DNA of 64,000 nucleotides from Podospora pseudocomata. Taxonomy: Eukaryota > Ascomycota > Sordariomycetes > Sordariales > Podosporaceae. The notes beneath the pieces are model-generated. The model saw nothing but the letters and a program-made list of their open reading frames with translations. It was not told the origin of the DNA and did not search any database. Numbering within the stretch: position 1 is the first letter of the stretch; each line of letters starts with the position of its first letter. Location: positions 7,626,001 to 7,690,000 of the forward strand of contig NW_026946363.1 in NCBI RefSeq assembly GCF_035222375.1, in the 5' to 3' direction. The translations under genes and the position numbers were made by a program. Of the stretch, positions 21,832 through 34,300 are shown piece after piece.

Positions 21832-23820
21832 AAGTTTGGCGATGGGAAAGATCAAATTGGTATGATGGCATGATGGGAATAAAACACAACAATGGGTATC
21901 GTGTTGGCGTTGGCTTTGTTGCGCTCCTGTACATAAGTACTTGTGTTTGATGATGGGTGGTTCATGGTATTGCAATGGAAGCTAAATGAGGTATTGGAGC
22001 TCCAGCGCTGCCTCCATTCACTAGGAATATATGGCAGTATGACTGTGATTGGGCGTCTACCTGTGCAGTACCAACTCCGTCCTGTATGTTAGCATTACAT
22101 GTCAAGCTTTTGCTGTCTTACAATTGCTGCCTTTCTCTTTTTTCCGTTATCAACAAAATTCCGATTCTGGTCTGTACGTCCACAGCTGTTCTATCATTCT
22201 CGCCATGGCAGATTTCATCACGTTCATCTTTTAGGCCAACATCAGGCAGGCAGACAATTGTATTGCCAGATAGAACATAACCGCAGTACAGCGTCAAACT
22301 ATCTTCGAGGTGGAGGAAGATCGCACTGGTTGATGCTGTGATAGAAACATGCAACTCTGTAATGCTGCTGGTGTAATGTCAAGTAAGCCCGACGCCTAAG
22401 TTTAATGTTTCTTATGGCTTGATTCGAGCTGATATTTCTCTTCAGTATAAGACCGGGTCATGTTGACTTCGATCATCATCAGAGGCATATACTCAATATG
22501 GTATTCTGGTATTCCGCAGAAAGGTAATGGACAGTTCATTGTTGTATTCCTGAAAGAAGAGTCCCTTCCTGTCGATGACGCGGAGCCCTATTAATTTGTG
22601 TACGGCCACTCCATCTGCAATGTTCCCATTACACAAGCATCACAACGTAGAAAGACCTATGTTGTCGCCAAGTGCTCACGCTTAAGTTCATCATTGAAGA
22701 CTGAGTGTGTATAACTAGTATCTCATGAGAAAATGCATAACATCTAGGTAGGGTTCTCAACTGTTAGGGATGTTTCAAGCCGGCTCAGTTGCTCATACAC
22801 AGTAGATGGCATGGGTTCAAGTACCGGTCTGTATCTGGCGGCATTGTTGAGTCCAAAGGACGGTGTGAGTCGCAAAGTGAACCAATCACATAACTCGACG
22901 GACTGGGCGGGTGGAGTTAAGGTCAGAAAAGGCCAGCGCACTGTTGCAAATAGGTTAGCATGAAGAGAAATCAACTGAGATGAACTTCATGCATCGAATG
23001 CTTTACGCCCGTGAGAGCCTTACGACTAGGGTTGAAAATTTCCCCATCTGTCTTGAACGAGGAGCACCTAAGTAGACATCTTACAGAGCAGCCAACGATC
23101 TTTTCTCATAGCGCATGCTGACCGTTGTGGCTTCTAACTTTCCAGGGTCGCCAACCAAAAACGCCCCCTACCAGCAGGCTGGAACCAGGGGCGTCTTTCA
23201 CGCTCGCTGACTGGTAATTAAAATGGGTTACCGAGAGAAAGTAAGCGATGCAATGACGTATGACTGGTCAATGTACTGAATGGCTTTTCCCATATTCAAA
23301 CATCGCGGTTCTATTCAGGACGCAATTCAAGGCCTCCCATTTTGAGCAGATACGCGGATACAAGCCATGAAAATGGGCCCCGCTATTTCCAACCGGCGCT
23401 CTTGGGCACAACGCAAGCTTTCAAGGGAAAACCAAGGCGTCAAAAGACCCACACATTTCTGTTGGACGCATAAAACTTGAACGTTGAGTGGCTCGAGAGC
23501 CAGTGCCGACTGATCCGATCCTGTCTGGGAAGTCTGGCCAAGACGGCGCGACACAATAGGAGGAGACCCAGGTGGAGTTGTTGATCGGGACCCTGAGGAA
23601 GTCCGAGATTTGTCGAGTTTAGTTGGTTCTGCGATTTTAGCTTCGGTTCGCTCTCCTGATCATCGCATTTCTGGCACAAAAACACTTCGACTTCTGCGCT
23701 TCTTGACGACTTTGGTTTGCGATTTCTCTTTGGGCGTTTGTGCGGTTAAAGACACGAGAAAGGCGCAACGGGGATCAGGAAAAAGACCAAATAAAAGACG
23801 AAAAAGAACGGGGGAAAAAA
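21832..23820. other. Gene-free spacer upstream of KEI1
   Basis: 2 kb with no supported gene. It contains an imperfect nested hairpin at 23161-23194. The pyrimidine/purine-biased stretch from about 23600 is probably the KEI1 leader. Confidence 0.45.
23161..23194. repeat. Nested inverted repeat (hairpin-capable)
   Basis: Outer arms ACGCCCC (23161-23167) and GGGGCGT (23188-23194) enclose an inner CCAG/CTGG stem (23171-23174 with 23179-23182). It lies about 630 bp upstream of KEI1. It could be a paired operator or a transcript hairpin; the function is unknown. Confidence 0.55.
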
Positions 23821-24648
23821 ATGATATCCTCACGATCGTCGTGTCGGCTTCGGCTGCCTCGCCCAAGGGTTTGTTGGTCCTCGATGCCCTCCTTTTCGAA
23901 AGTTCAGACACTGATCATCGCGCAGTCATTCCTAGGTTTCATGTCCCTACAGACCGGCACGGAGCTTGTCTCTCTTGCGCTCTTGTTCAACAAGGCGACG
24001 GGAATCTATGGCCTCCTTACCCTCTTCACGGGCTTTCAGATGTCGATCCTTCAGTTCACCGCCTACTTCCTTTCGATTGCCGTTATCGCCGTTCTGGCGT
24101 TCTGCCTCCCACATATTCGCAAGGGAACGCCGTTTCAAAACCTCTTGCTAGCCTGGGTTTACGCGGTGGACACGATTGTGAGCGGACTATACACGACAGC
24201 TTTTGCGACGGGGTGGTACATGCAGTTAAAGGAGATGCAGGCCACTGTCGCCTCAGGAGCTCCCGAAGAAGAGGAATTTCAAATGGTTGAGTCTAGGGGC
24301 AAGACAACCACCCCAGTCAGAGACGACGGCATCGACACGGCGTTTAGCATGGTGCTTATTATTGGGTTTACACTTATCAGGATTTACTTCAGCTTGGTTA
24401 TCATGGCCTATGCTCGGGCCGTTATCCTGCGATTTGTTGACGAGAGGGTGCCCGAATCTGACGAGGATGATGAGTCCGGGTCGGCACCAAATCCGTTTGC
24501 TGAGGGTGCCCCCCTGGGAGAGGGATTGGAGGGCAAGATTGGGAGGTACATGATTTCTGTGGGGAAGAGCTATTGGCTTGGTGGAAGAAAGGAGGATGAG
24601 GAATGGGCTAAAGATGTTCATTCAAAATTCAGGAGCAGCAGGAGATGA
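23821..24648 (+). CDS. KEI1: Inositol phosphorylceramide synthase regulatory subunit KEI1
   Basis: Two exons: 23821-23868 and 23926-24648, with a 57-nt intron (donor GTTTGT, acceptor CGCAG). The protein is 256 residues. The spliced N-terminus reads RLRLPRPR then SFLGFMSLQTGTELVSLALLFN, which is the hallmark of Kei1. Four hydrophobic segments follow. The C-terminal tail is acidic (ESDEDDESG) with an NPFAEGAPLGEG stretch. Kei1 anchors and activates Aur1 for IPC synthesis in the Golgi. I chose the ATG at 23821 because it directly precedes the conserved part; an in-frame reading upstream to 23740 adds only charged leader-like residues. The intron is stop-free and in frame. Confidence 0.88.
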   Translation: MISSRSSCRLRLPRPRVCWSSMPSFSKVQTLIIAQSFLGFMSLQTGTELVSLALLFNKATGIYGLLTLFTGFQMSILQFTAYFLSIAVIAVLAFCLPHIRKGTPFQNLLLAWVYAVDTIVSGLYTTAFATGWYMQLKEMQATVASGAPEEEEFQMVESRGKTTTPVRDDGIDTAFSMVLIIGFTLIRIYFSLVIMAYARAVILRFVDERVPESDEDDESGSAPNPFAEGAPLGEGLEGKIGRYMISVGKSYWLGGRKEDEEWAKDVHSKFRSSRR

Positions 24649-25618
24649 TTCTCCTCTGCCGGTGATGTTGTCGAGATGTGGGACGAAGTACATAATGGCG
24701 GAGGCGAGTCACATGTTTTCAGCGGCATTTAATGAGTTCAAAGGGCCATCTTTCTGGGTATAGCACGGTACATTTGGGCGCATGGCTGGTTGGCATACTG
24801 CCCTTTTTTTACACTAGACATTGTCATAATAGGGGTTGGGATCTTCGGTTCAGGGGCAAGTAGGGGGGTTGGAGCTGGGGAGCTAATCATATTCACTCAG
24901 ATAATAATGGATACGTTGAGAGACAACATCCCACCATGAACCCTTTGTACGAATTATGTACAATTTACGACATCTCGCCAGAGAGCCACGTGTGGCGGAC
25001 TTGGCAACACCACCCGACTGCTCGCCCGCGCGGGTTGACATACTGCAGTAGATGACCCCCATCTCCATGGGACGTGAGAAGAGGTGAGAAGAGAGGATGG
25101 AAAGGCTGTGACCCCGAAGCCAAAGCCGAAACAGAGACGGATCCAGGTTCCCGTTTCAACGGCCTATGCCGAGAGACGAGCATGTTGGGTGCCGAAGACA
25201 AAGTGGAACGGCTGGGTTCGGAGACCCGGTGTTAGTCATTGTGGGCAGCGGTGGCATCAACTTCAGATGGTGGGTGTCAAAGGAGGCATCGAGGAAGTCC
25301 ATGACAAAGCATGATTTGAATCCCACGCGTGCAATTCGCTGGATGTGCAGCAGCACTCTGGGGGTTCTGGGCAATTCCCGGGATTCGAGGCGCTAGAGCG
25401 ATCACGCAATCGATCACCTCTTGCGCCCACCTACCCATCAAGAGAAATTTGGGACACATGCGGGGCCGATATAGGGACCCTTTCGCATGAATTGCCTCCG
25501 GCTGCACCTTACATAAGTGCCATTGTTTTTTTTTTCCTTTTGTCTGCTTGTGATGCAGTAATTCCCTTTCCTAGTCACTCCCTCACACACTCTCAGTTCT
25601 CCTGTTGATACCCTCACG
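24649..25618. other. Spacer between KEI1 and MET5
   Basis: About 970 bp, presumably the KEI1 terminator and the MET5 promoter. I found no clear copy of the Cys3/MetR site ATGRYRYCAT by eye. Confidence 0.45.
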
Positions 25619-28600
25619 ATGGCAGGCGCACTCACCACGATAAGGACGCCTGAAGAGGCTGGTAAGACACCCAAACCCCTCCCCCACATTACCCCAAGCT
25701 GTCAAATCGCCGCGAGCAAGCTTTCCCTGCCCCGCCAAATTGTTTGCTCGCAATGCGACCGACAGCCGGGCTCAACCCGGCATCTCGACCGACAGCCGTG
25801 CACACTGCGAAAAGCCTCACAACCGTTCCCAGGGCGTTGATGAGGTGCGCGCAAGCAGTGTAGAGACAGGTAGCTGACAATTGATTGGATCAGTCGCGAG
25901 AATTGCATACCTTTCCAGCGATGTGGTCATCTCAGTCCAGCCGTCGCTCGCCTCTGATTCCGAGTTCTCGAGCCACTTGAAGCAGCTCGCCAAACAAAAG
26001 GAACAAAGCTTGGTCGCGAAGACCTCGGACGCTGTTCCAGAAATCCAATCAGTCAGACACAACAACGACCCATTACTCTCCGTCTTCACTCCCATCCGCT
26101 CCGGCCAGCTGGTTTCCGTCACCACCACATCTTCCATTCTCCTGCCCTCGGTAGCACATCTCTACAAGCTTGCCAACCTCCCGGTCGTCATCCATGTTGC
26201 GCTTGGTCCCAAGAGCTTCCCAGACTACTCGGCCATCACCTCCATCAGAAATTCGGGATGGACCTTCCTCCAGTCCTGGTCCCTCCAGGAGGCTCAAGAC
26301 ATTGCGCTGACTGCTCATGCCTTGGCCATTCGCTCGGGTAAGGGTGTCATCCACTTCTTCGACCCCAGCTCCGGTGCTGTTGCCGAGTCCATTGAGGGCG
26401 CGAGCGCCGACGTTGTCCGCGCTGTCCTCAACCTCGACAATGTGCGGAGGTTCCAGTCTGCGCCGATCTCGGGGTCAGGGATCTACGCGGATGATGGGCG
26501 GGTCGCCGTGGTTTCTGAGCAGCCAGAACCCCTGGCTCTCTCTGGTGGAGTCACCGCCAACCAAGCAGGAGAGGGTGAAGCAGAAACCCCTCTTCTTACC
26601 TCACAGTCGTCAGTCAAGTCCAGTCAACAGAGTGAGACCAGCACGCCACCAAGTGTATCCACTGCAACTACCATCGAGCCCGCAGCTCCCCTTGTGTCGT
26701 CCGAGGATATCTACAAATACGTCACCGGCATCTGGGCTCAGCTCAACCAGCTTGTCGGCAGGCAATACAACGCCTTCGAGTGGACGGGGTCACAATCGGC
26801 CGAAAACACCATCTTCCTCTTTGGCTCAGATGTTGCCTTGTTCTCTGACGCTATTGCCAAGGCACAGTCTGGTGACTCCTTTGCCAACGCTGGCATCATT
26901 GCTCCTAGACTTTACCGCCCGTGGCTGGGCGCCAAGTTGATCGATGCCCTTCCCAAATCTGTCAAGAGGGTGGCAGTCCTTGAGCAAGTGTCGAGAAAGA
27001 CCACAAAGTGGGGCCCCGTTCTCATCGATGTCTTGACTTCTGTCAAGAGTGCTGTTGGTGGCGTCGAGACTATTGTTGGGTACCAACTTGGCTACATCAC
27101 CAAGGAAAGTGTCAAGCAAGCTTTGTCCGGTGTTTTCCAGAACTTGACTCTGGAAAAGCCTGTACAGAACTTGGAGGTTGGTGAGCGCGAGATTCCTCAG
27201 GAGACCTCCAAGTACGACCTCTCGAAGCCCAAGCTTGAGGTTTCTTATACCAAGATCCTCGATCAGTTGTTTGGAAGCAGAGCCTTTGTCGCCAACTCCC
27301 TCGATTCCGACAATGCCGGCGTCTCACGGACCATCTCGGCCACTCCCGAGTATGGTTTCGGCTCTCTCCTCGCCAGAAAGGAGCGCAGACAAAAGTTTGT
27401 TGCCGAGGTCAAGGAGGCCGCCAGCAATGGTCGTTTCTTGACTGAAGTTCCCAAGAGAGCCTTGGCCAAGTGGGTAGCTAGCGCTGACGATGCGAAGAAG
27501 TCTGAGGAGGCTGCCGAGGAGGTTGTTTCCAAGCTTACACTCGAAAACTCGACGCCATCAAAGGCCCTGCTCCAGCACAAGGCATTCTTCCGCAAGCAGT
27601 CTCTTTGGCTTGTTGGGTCCGACGCCTGGGCTTATGACCTTGGCAACTCTGGCGTTCATCAGGTTCTGGCTTCGGGCGAAAATGTCAACCTGCTCATCAT
27701 TGACTCGACCCCTTACTCTGAGCGCGCTGCCGCTGATGCGAACCGCAGAAAGAAGGACATTGGTCTCTATGCCATGAACTTTGGAAACGCTTACGTCGCC
27801 TCCACCGCCGTCTACAGCTCTTACACCCAGGTTCTTCAGGCTATGGATGAGGCCGACAAGTTCAATGGCCCCTCTATCGTTCTGGCTTATCTTCCCTACT
27901 TTGGTGAGCACGAGTCTCCTTTGACCGTTCTCACTGAGACCAAGAAGGCCGTTGACCTTGGTTACTGGCCTCTGTACCGGTGGAACCCCGAGAATGAGAA
28001 GAAGGGCGAGCCAAACTTCTCTCTTGACTCTGAGCGTATCAAGAAGGAGCTCAAGGCCTTCCTTGACAGAGACAACCAGCTCACTCAGATGATGCGGAAG
28101 GAACCCCAGTTTGGTGCTGTTCTTGATCAGGACTTTGGTACTGAGATTCGCGCCCAGCAGAAGCGCAAGGCCAAGGATGCTTACAACCAGCTCTTGGAAG
28201 GTCTCTTCGGTGCGCCGTTGACCATTCTGTTTGGTTCTGATGGTGGCAACGCCCAGTCCCTCGCCAAGCGGTTGGGTACCAGGGGCCGTGCCCGTGGCCT
28301 GAAGACCACAGTCATGGCCATGGAGGACTACCTAGTTGAGGACTTGCCAACGGAGGAGAACATTGTCTTCATCACCTCGACCGCCGGTCAGGGTGAGTTC
28401 CCGGTCAACGGAAAGCCTCTCTGGGATGCCATCAAGGACAGCACCGAGCTCGATCTTGCTTCCGTCAAGTACTCCGTCTTCTCTCTTGGTGATAGCCACT
28501 ACTGGCCCAGAAAGGAGGACAAGGTGTACTACAACAAGCCCGGAAAGGACCTCGACAGGGTTCTGGCTAACTTTGGCGGTTCCCGTCTGGCTCCTCTTGG

Positions 28601-30443
28601 TCTTGGTGATGACCAGGACCCAGATGGATACCAGACCGGCTACTCCGAGTGGGAGCCCAAGCTTTGGGAAGCCCTCGGCGTGTCAAAGGTCGATGGCCTC
28701 CCAGATGAGCCTCCCCCGATCACCAACGAGGACATCAAGATCGCCTCCAACTTCCTGCGTGGTACCATCGCCGAGGAGCTCTTGGACACATCGACCGGCG
28801 CCATCTCGGCTTCCAACCAGCAACTGACCAAGTTCCACGGCACATACATGCAGGATGATCGTGATGTCCGTGACGAGCGCAAGGCCCAGGGTCTTGAGCC
28901 AGCCTACTCCTTCATGATTCGCTGCAGACTTCCCGGCGGTGTCTCGACACCAAAGCAGTGGATCCAGATGGACGACATTGCCAACGAGCTCGGAAACGAG
29001 ACCATGAAGTTGACCACCCGTCAAACCTTCCAGTTCCACGGCGTCGTCAAGGCCAAGCTCAAGCCTGCCATGCAAGCCATCAACCGGGCTCTCATGGACA
29101 CCCTTGCCGCCTGCGGTGATGTCAACCGTAACGTCATGTGCAGTCCTCTTCCTTCGCAGTCTGCCTACCATCGTGAGGTTTACTACTGGTCCAAGAAGAT
29201 CAGCGAGCATCTTCTTCCATCGACCACCGCTTACCACGAGATCTGGCTCACCGACTACGACGGAAAGAAGACGCAGGTCGCTGGTGACGCCGTTCAGGAC
29301 TTTGAGCCCCTTTATGGACCTACTTACCTCCCCCGCAAGTTCAAGATCTCGATCGCCATCCCCCCACACAACGATGTTGACGTGTACGCTCACGATATCG
29401 GCCTGATTGCCATCAAGGGCAACGACGGACATCTGCTTGGCTTCAACCTTCTTGTTGGTGGTGGTATGGGTACCACTCACAACAACAAGAAGACGTATCC
29501 CCAGACCGGTCGCATGCTTGGTTTCGTCAAGGCTGACCAGACCCATATCGCCTGTGAGAAGGTCATGCTCGTCCAACGCGACCACGGTGACCGCAAGAAC
29601 CGCAAGCACGCTAGATTGAAGTACACCGTTGACGATCTGACTGTCGAAGTCTTCAGGTCCAAGGTTGAGGAACTTTGGGGTCAGCCGTTCCTGCCTGCCA
29701 AGCCCTTCCACTTTGACAGCAATGTCGACACCTTTGGCTGGCTCAAGGATGAGACTGGCATGAACCACTTCACCATGTTCATTGAGAACGGCCGTATCGA
29801 GGACACTGCCGACTTCCAGATGAAGACTGGCCTCAGGGAGATTGCCAAGGTTCATAAGGGCGAGTTCCGCCTCACCCCCAACCAGCATCTTATCCTCAGC
29901 AACGTTGCCGACGAGGATCTGGACACCCTCAAGAAACTTCTCGCCCAGTACAAGCTTGACAATCTCCACTTCTCCGCCCTCCGTCTCTCTTCTTCCGCCT
30001 GCGTTGCCTTTCCCACCTGCGGTCTCGCCATGGCCGAGTCTGAGCGCTACCTCCCGGTGCTGATCTCCAAGCTGGAGGCCTGCCTCGAGGAGAACGGCCT
30101 CAGGCAAGACAGCATCGTCATGCGCATGACCGGTTGCCCCAACGGTTGCGCCCGCCCCTGGTTGGCCGAGGTTGCCTTTGTCGGCAAGGCCTACGGTGCT
30201 TACAACATGTATCTCGGTGGTGGGTACCACGGCCAGAGACTCAACAAGCTCTACCGCAGCAGCATCAAGGAGGACGAGATTCTCGAGATCATGAGGGGCT
30301 TGCTCAGCCGGTACGCCAAGGAGAGGGAGCAGGGCGAAAGATTTGGTGACTGGACCATCCGTGCCGGCATCATCAAGGCTACCACCGATGGCCGCAACTT
30401 CCACGAGGGTGTTGCCGAGGAGGAGGAGGAGGCAGAGGAGTGA
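25619..30443 (+). CDS. MET5: Sulfite reductase (NADPH) beta subunit
   Basis: Two exons: 25619-25661 and 25894-30443, separated by a 232-nt intron (donor GTAAGA, branch GCTGAC, acceptor CAG). The protein is 1530 residues. The order of domains matches fungal Met5: an N-terminal pyruvate-ferredoxin-oxidoreductase-like part (about 1-450), a flavodoxin-like domain (about 790-940, FGSDGGNAQSLAKRL, then STAGQGEFP), and the siroheme/4Fe-4S hemoprotein core with both half-site motifs ACVAFPTCG (about 1383) and TGCPNGC (about 1426). It reduces sulfite to sulfide for cysteine and methionine, working with the alpha subunit Met10. It ends in a run of Glu. Strong codon bias suggests high expression. Confidence 0.95.
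25756..25798. repeat. Direct repeats flanking a hairpin inside MET5 intron 1
   Basis: CGACCGACAGCCG occurs at 25756-25768 and again, identically, at 25786-25798. Between them GCCGGG (25765-25770) and CCCGGC (25776-25781) form a perfect 6-bp stem with a 5-nt loop. The element sits in the middle of the unusually long first intron. Confidence 0.85.
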
Positions 30444-31319
30444 TTTTTGGATACACAGAATATGGAAACAGAAAATGAGTAACGAGCAGGAGTCATGTAA
30501 ATAGGGGATATTGGAGGGATGGCTTTTTGTCTACATTGCGAGCGCATTGCATGTTTTATTCTTCTTTTATTTGTTTGGTATCAAAATAGGCGTTAAGAAC
30601 AATTTGATTTGCTGTCTGAAACGATTCTAAATGTGCTTTGAAGTGCCTTGGGTTGCTTGGTTTCGCTGACACGGTCTGATAAAATAATGTTGCAAGTAAG
30701 GAGCGAAAATCGGGACTGTAACACTCTTTCAGGATGCCTCCGTAAGCAAAGTAATAGAGATTCTCATGACACCAACACCCCTTAATTCGGTATCTTGACA
30801 GCCCCCTCAACTATCTTCAAAATAAATTATGTTGAAATGTAGTTAGACCTCCTGATTATCTTCAAGGGCCTATTAGCTTTCTGTCTCCAATGCCCCCCTT
30901 CCCATCTCAAGTCTCCGTTCTTGATTTCATGACATGGCTGGTGAGACTTCTGAGCTGACCCGTTCATGACATGTCAAGTCACAGCAAAGTTCCACACATT
31001 TATTCCCCTTAAGCTGTAGAAGGACATCAAAAGTACCATAAGAAAAGGGTATTATGTACCTAACGAAAAGCTAGAAGCCAAACAAAGACAAAAAAATTAT
31101 TACCTCCCGCCCAGTTCGTCGTCAAAATTTGTCTATCATACATGACTTGATCATTCGTTTCCATACACACATTTCTTTCATCTTTCCCTCATGCTTTTTT
31201 TCTCTCCTCACATAAACGCCAAAAACACCTGCCCGTCCTTCTTCTGTTGTCTAAACATGACAAAAAGCAAGCGTGCAAAAGAGAGAGAGAGGGGGGGAAG
31301 GTGGCGAATGATGAAACCA
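30444..31319. other. Convergent spacer MET5 / chitin synthase
   Basis: About 880 bp, comparatively AT-rich from 30550 to 31190. A GA-run (31279-31290) followed by a G-run lies just past the chitin synthase stop. No gene seen. Confidence 0.5.
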
Positions 31320-34300
31320 TCACCTCCTAACACTATTAGCAACCCCCTCTCCGATATCTCTCGCTCCGTCCCTCATCTTCTCGATCAAACCCCTAGCCCA
31401 GTTGGGCACTGCGAACTTTGCTTTGACCCTGCCCTCCACCACCATGTTGATCAAGTTGATGATGGCAAAAGTCGTGCTCCCCAGGGCTCTGAATGCCGCC
31501 AACGCGGCGACAGACCAGAGAATGAAGCGCAGGTAAAAGTTGTCGCCAATGCCACTGCTGCCATAGATTTCACTGACTGCCATGGCGAGCGTGGCGTTGG
31601 CCACCAACCAGGAAACAACCATGTAGGTACGGACCGACTTGTAGTAATCCTCCTGCAGTTGCGCGTCCGAGGGTGGCTTCTCGGGCACTTCAATTCTATC
31701 TCTGAGGTTGCGGAGGGCCTCGTCGTATCCAGAGTCGATGTCCAACTGCTCAGAGGGCATTTCCAACTCGACAGTCGAACCGGACCCCTTGCCGACGGCA
31801 CCACCGAGATCCGTCTTCATGACGTTGTCGCCCTTTGTTCCCCAGGTGACGTCGTGGGTGTTGCAAAAGGCGTAGATTTGCAAAGTGCAAATGTACGAGG
31901 GCAGGAGAATCAGGTACGGGACGAAGGAGGTGAACATGTGCCAGGGGTCGAGGTACATGAAGGACATGACAAAGTAGAGACCAATAGTCGAGGCTGTCGA
32001 GACGATCATGTTGGTGAAGACGTTGTTGCCCATCTCGAGCTCGGGCTTGTCCTTGTCCTCCTTCTTAGGGGAGAGCTGGTGGACGACAATCCAAATCGAG
32101 GCGAACAACGTGTAGATCATGATGACAGCGTAGATGATCATGGACGCGAGGTACATCTTGCGGGAGCCCTGGGGACGGTTGCCGAGAGACAGGATGAACT
32201 GGGTCGAGATCAATAGAACACAGATATACCGGAGGATGGTGAAGATGTAGAGGGCAGCTTTGCCGTCGGCGTCGAAAGGTGTGACGTGGGGATCGGCAAG
32301 ACCACCGGCGATGAAGTAGAAGGTGAGGTAGAAATTGGCGAGGGAGAAGTAGGTGAAGAGGAGTTGCAGGAGCTGATACAAGAACTCAATGTGCAGCAGC
32401 ACCTTGCGGGCAATGGTGTGGTCGGTGAGCCAGATCTGCTTGAAATGCACCAGGGAATACACAGCGGCGAAGAACGCTCCGTTCAGCCAGCGACGACGCT
32501 GGGAGACGAACTCGGGGACGGTGTCTTGGGGGTGTTAGCGATATCCCCTTATCAAAACAAAGCGGCAAAAGAAGGGGGCTTACCAGGCACATCTGTCTCA
32601 CCCGTGCAACCTTTGACGTACTTCAACACCCATCTCTCGCCGCGTTTGGCAACCAGCTCCCAGCACAAGATTCTGTCCTCGGCCAAGTACATGTTGGCGG
32701 TAAACACGTCGGCGTGCTGTCCATGGAGCGTCTCTCCCTTGAAGTACTGGCTCAGTGGCCCGTGCCCCGTTTCGTCATTCTGGAGCGCATGGTATCGGTA
32801 TGCACTCAGGGCGCCAGGCAACACGGTGATGTAGCCAAACACCGACTCCAACGGTTTGTCCAGAATATTGGACATTTTGTATTCGAAATTCTGCGACGCA
32901 ACCAGCGGATTCAACAGATTGACTCCGTATTTACCTTTCATTGCTTTAATCTCTCCGCAAGCGCCGGCAACGTTCGAGTCGGTATCGAATGCCTTCCACA
33001 GGTGATATAGCGAGTTGCTCCCAGGCTTGGTTCCGACATCCAGCAAGATACACACGTTTGGGTTTAGCGCCTTGCCAAATGCGTTGAAGAACCATCTATG
33101 CGAGTTTAACTTCTTGGCGTTCTTTTCCTTCAAGCAAAAGATCATTTGGCAGGGCACTATCCCCTTCTCGGCGCCCTTGAACTTGAGATCCGAATCCAGA
33201 GAAACCTGCGTGGTGTACTCGTACACGTGGGCGGTGCAGTTGTGAACCACGGTGCGATCTGCAAGCTGGAAGAGCTCTCCAGAGACCTCGATGAGGCGGA
33301 ACTCGCCGTCGCCGGCGTCCTCGACGTCGAAGGGCCGTACGTCCCTGTTCTTAGACGTGGTGAACGGGATCGTCATGCGCTTTCGAGGGAGGAGGAGGTG
33401 AGGCTGGAACTTCTCTACCCCTCTACCCATATAAAAGAACCAGCCAGGCTCAGGGCGGTCCTTACCATTCTTCCGTTCGAAGATAGGGTTACACTGGATC
33501 CCGCAGGAGAGGGCTAACTTGCGGGCGTCCTCAACAAGCTTCTTATGCTCGTAGGTGTACTGGCCAAAGCCGTAACAGTTGAGACCGTGAGAAAGCCATC
33601 CGTCGGATTCGATGAGGCCTGCGAGAACAGCCAGGCGCGTATTCTCGTCCGCGTTCATGTAGCAGTCGGGGATGCCACCGCTCTTGTCTCCCAGCAGGCC
33701 GAGTTCTCTGAGGCCGTCGTGAACAGGGTTCCAGTGTGTCTTGTCAAGGTTGCTTACAGTGCTCATAACACGCAAACGATGAGCGACCTTCGTTGCCTTG
33801 ATTTCTTCTCCCTTGTAGACGTGTTTTGTGCCGATATCAATCCTGTACTTGGATACTTTGAGAGGCGCTTTTTCAGGAGAGATACTATCACGGTTCAGGC
33901 GGTCGACGAGTGCCTGCGTGTAGACCTCGACCTCCGGATCCGTACTGGTAATCTCACTGTTGTTCTTAGTGCCATTACCAAGCCAGAAACCAAACCAAAA
34001 TGGGTCGATTGGGACAGGTGACACTGGACCCTGATACGGCTGGAACCTCAGGGGTGACCGATATAGTCTTAGCTTGCTCTTATGCTGCGTCATCGGAGCC
34101 GTGCAGGTTGCCTGATACTCCTCCAGCGTCATCGTGAACACCTCCATGTCCTGGACGGCGCAGGGGTCAACCACACGGTAGTGATCTCCTGATAGCAGCT
34201 CAAGAGCGAGGTCGGCTTGCTCTGAGGTTTCGAAGACAGTCGACACCCTCCGAAGGCCCTTGCAGGACAGATTCTGACACTTGCACTTCGGATCACGCAC

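Noticed and set aside
22801-22830. GGTTCAAGTACC-like B-box suggesting a tRNA gene
   Set aside because: One base too long for a B-box, with no cloverleaf arms or A-box upstream. I found no convincing tRNA anywhere in the window.
28683-30404. 573-codon open frame antisense to MET5
   Set aside because: It mirrors the strong codon bias of the sense gene; the translation is low-complexity in V, L, G and D and has no family likeness.
31191-32216. 341-codon open frame antisense to the chitin synthase 3' part
   Set aside because: Shadow of a highly biased coding exon; no motif.
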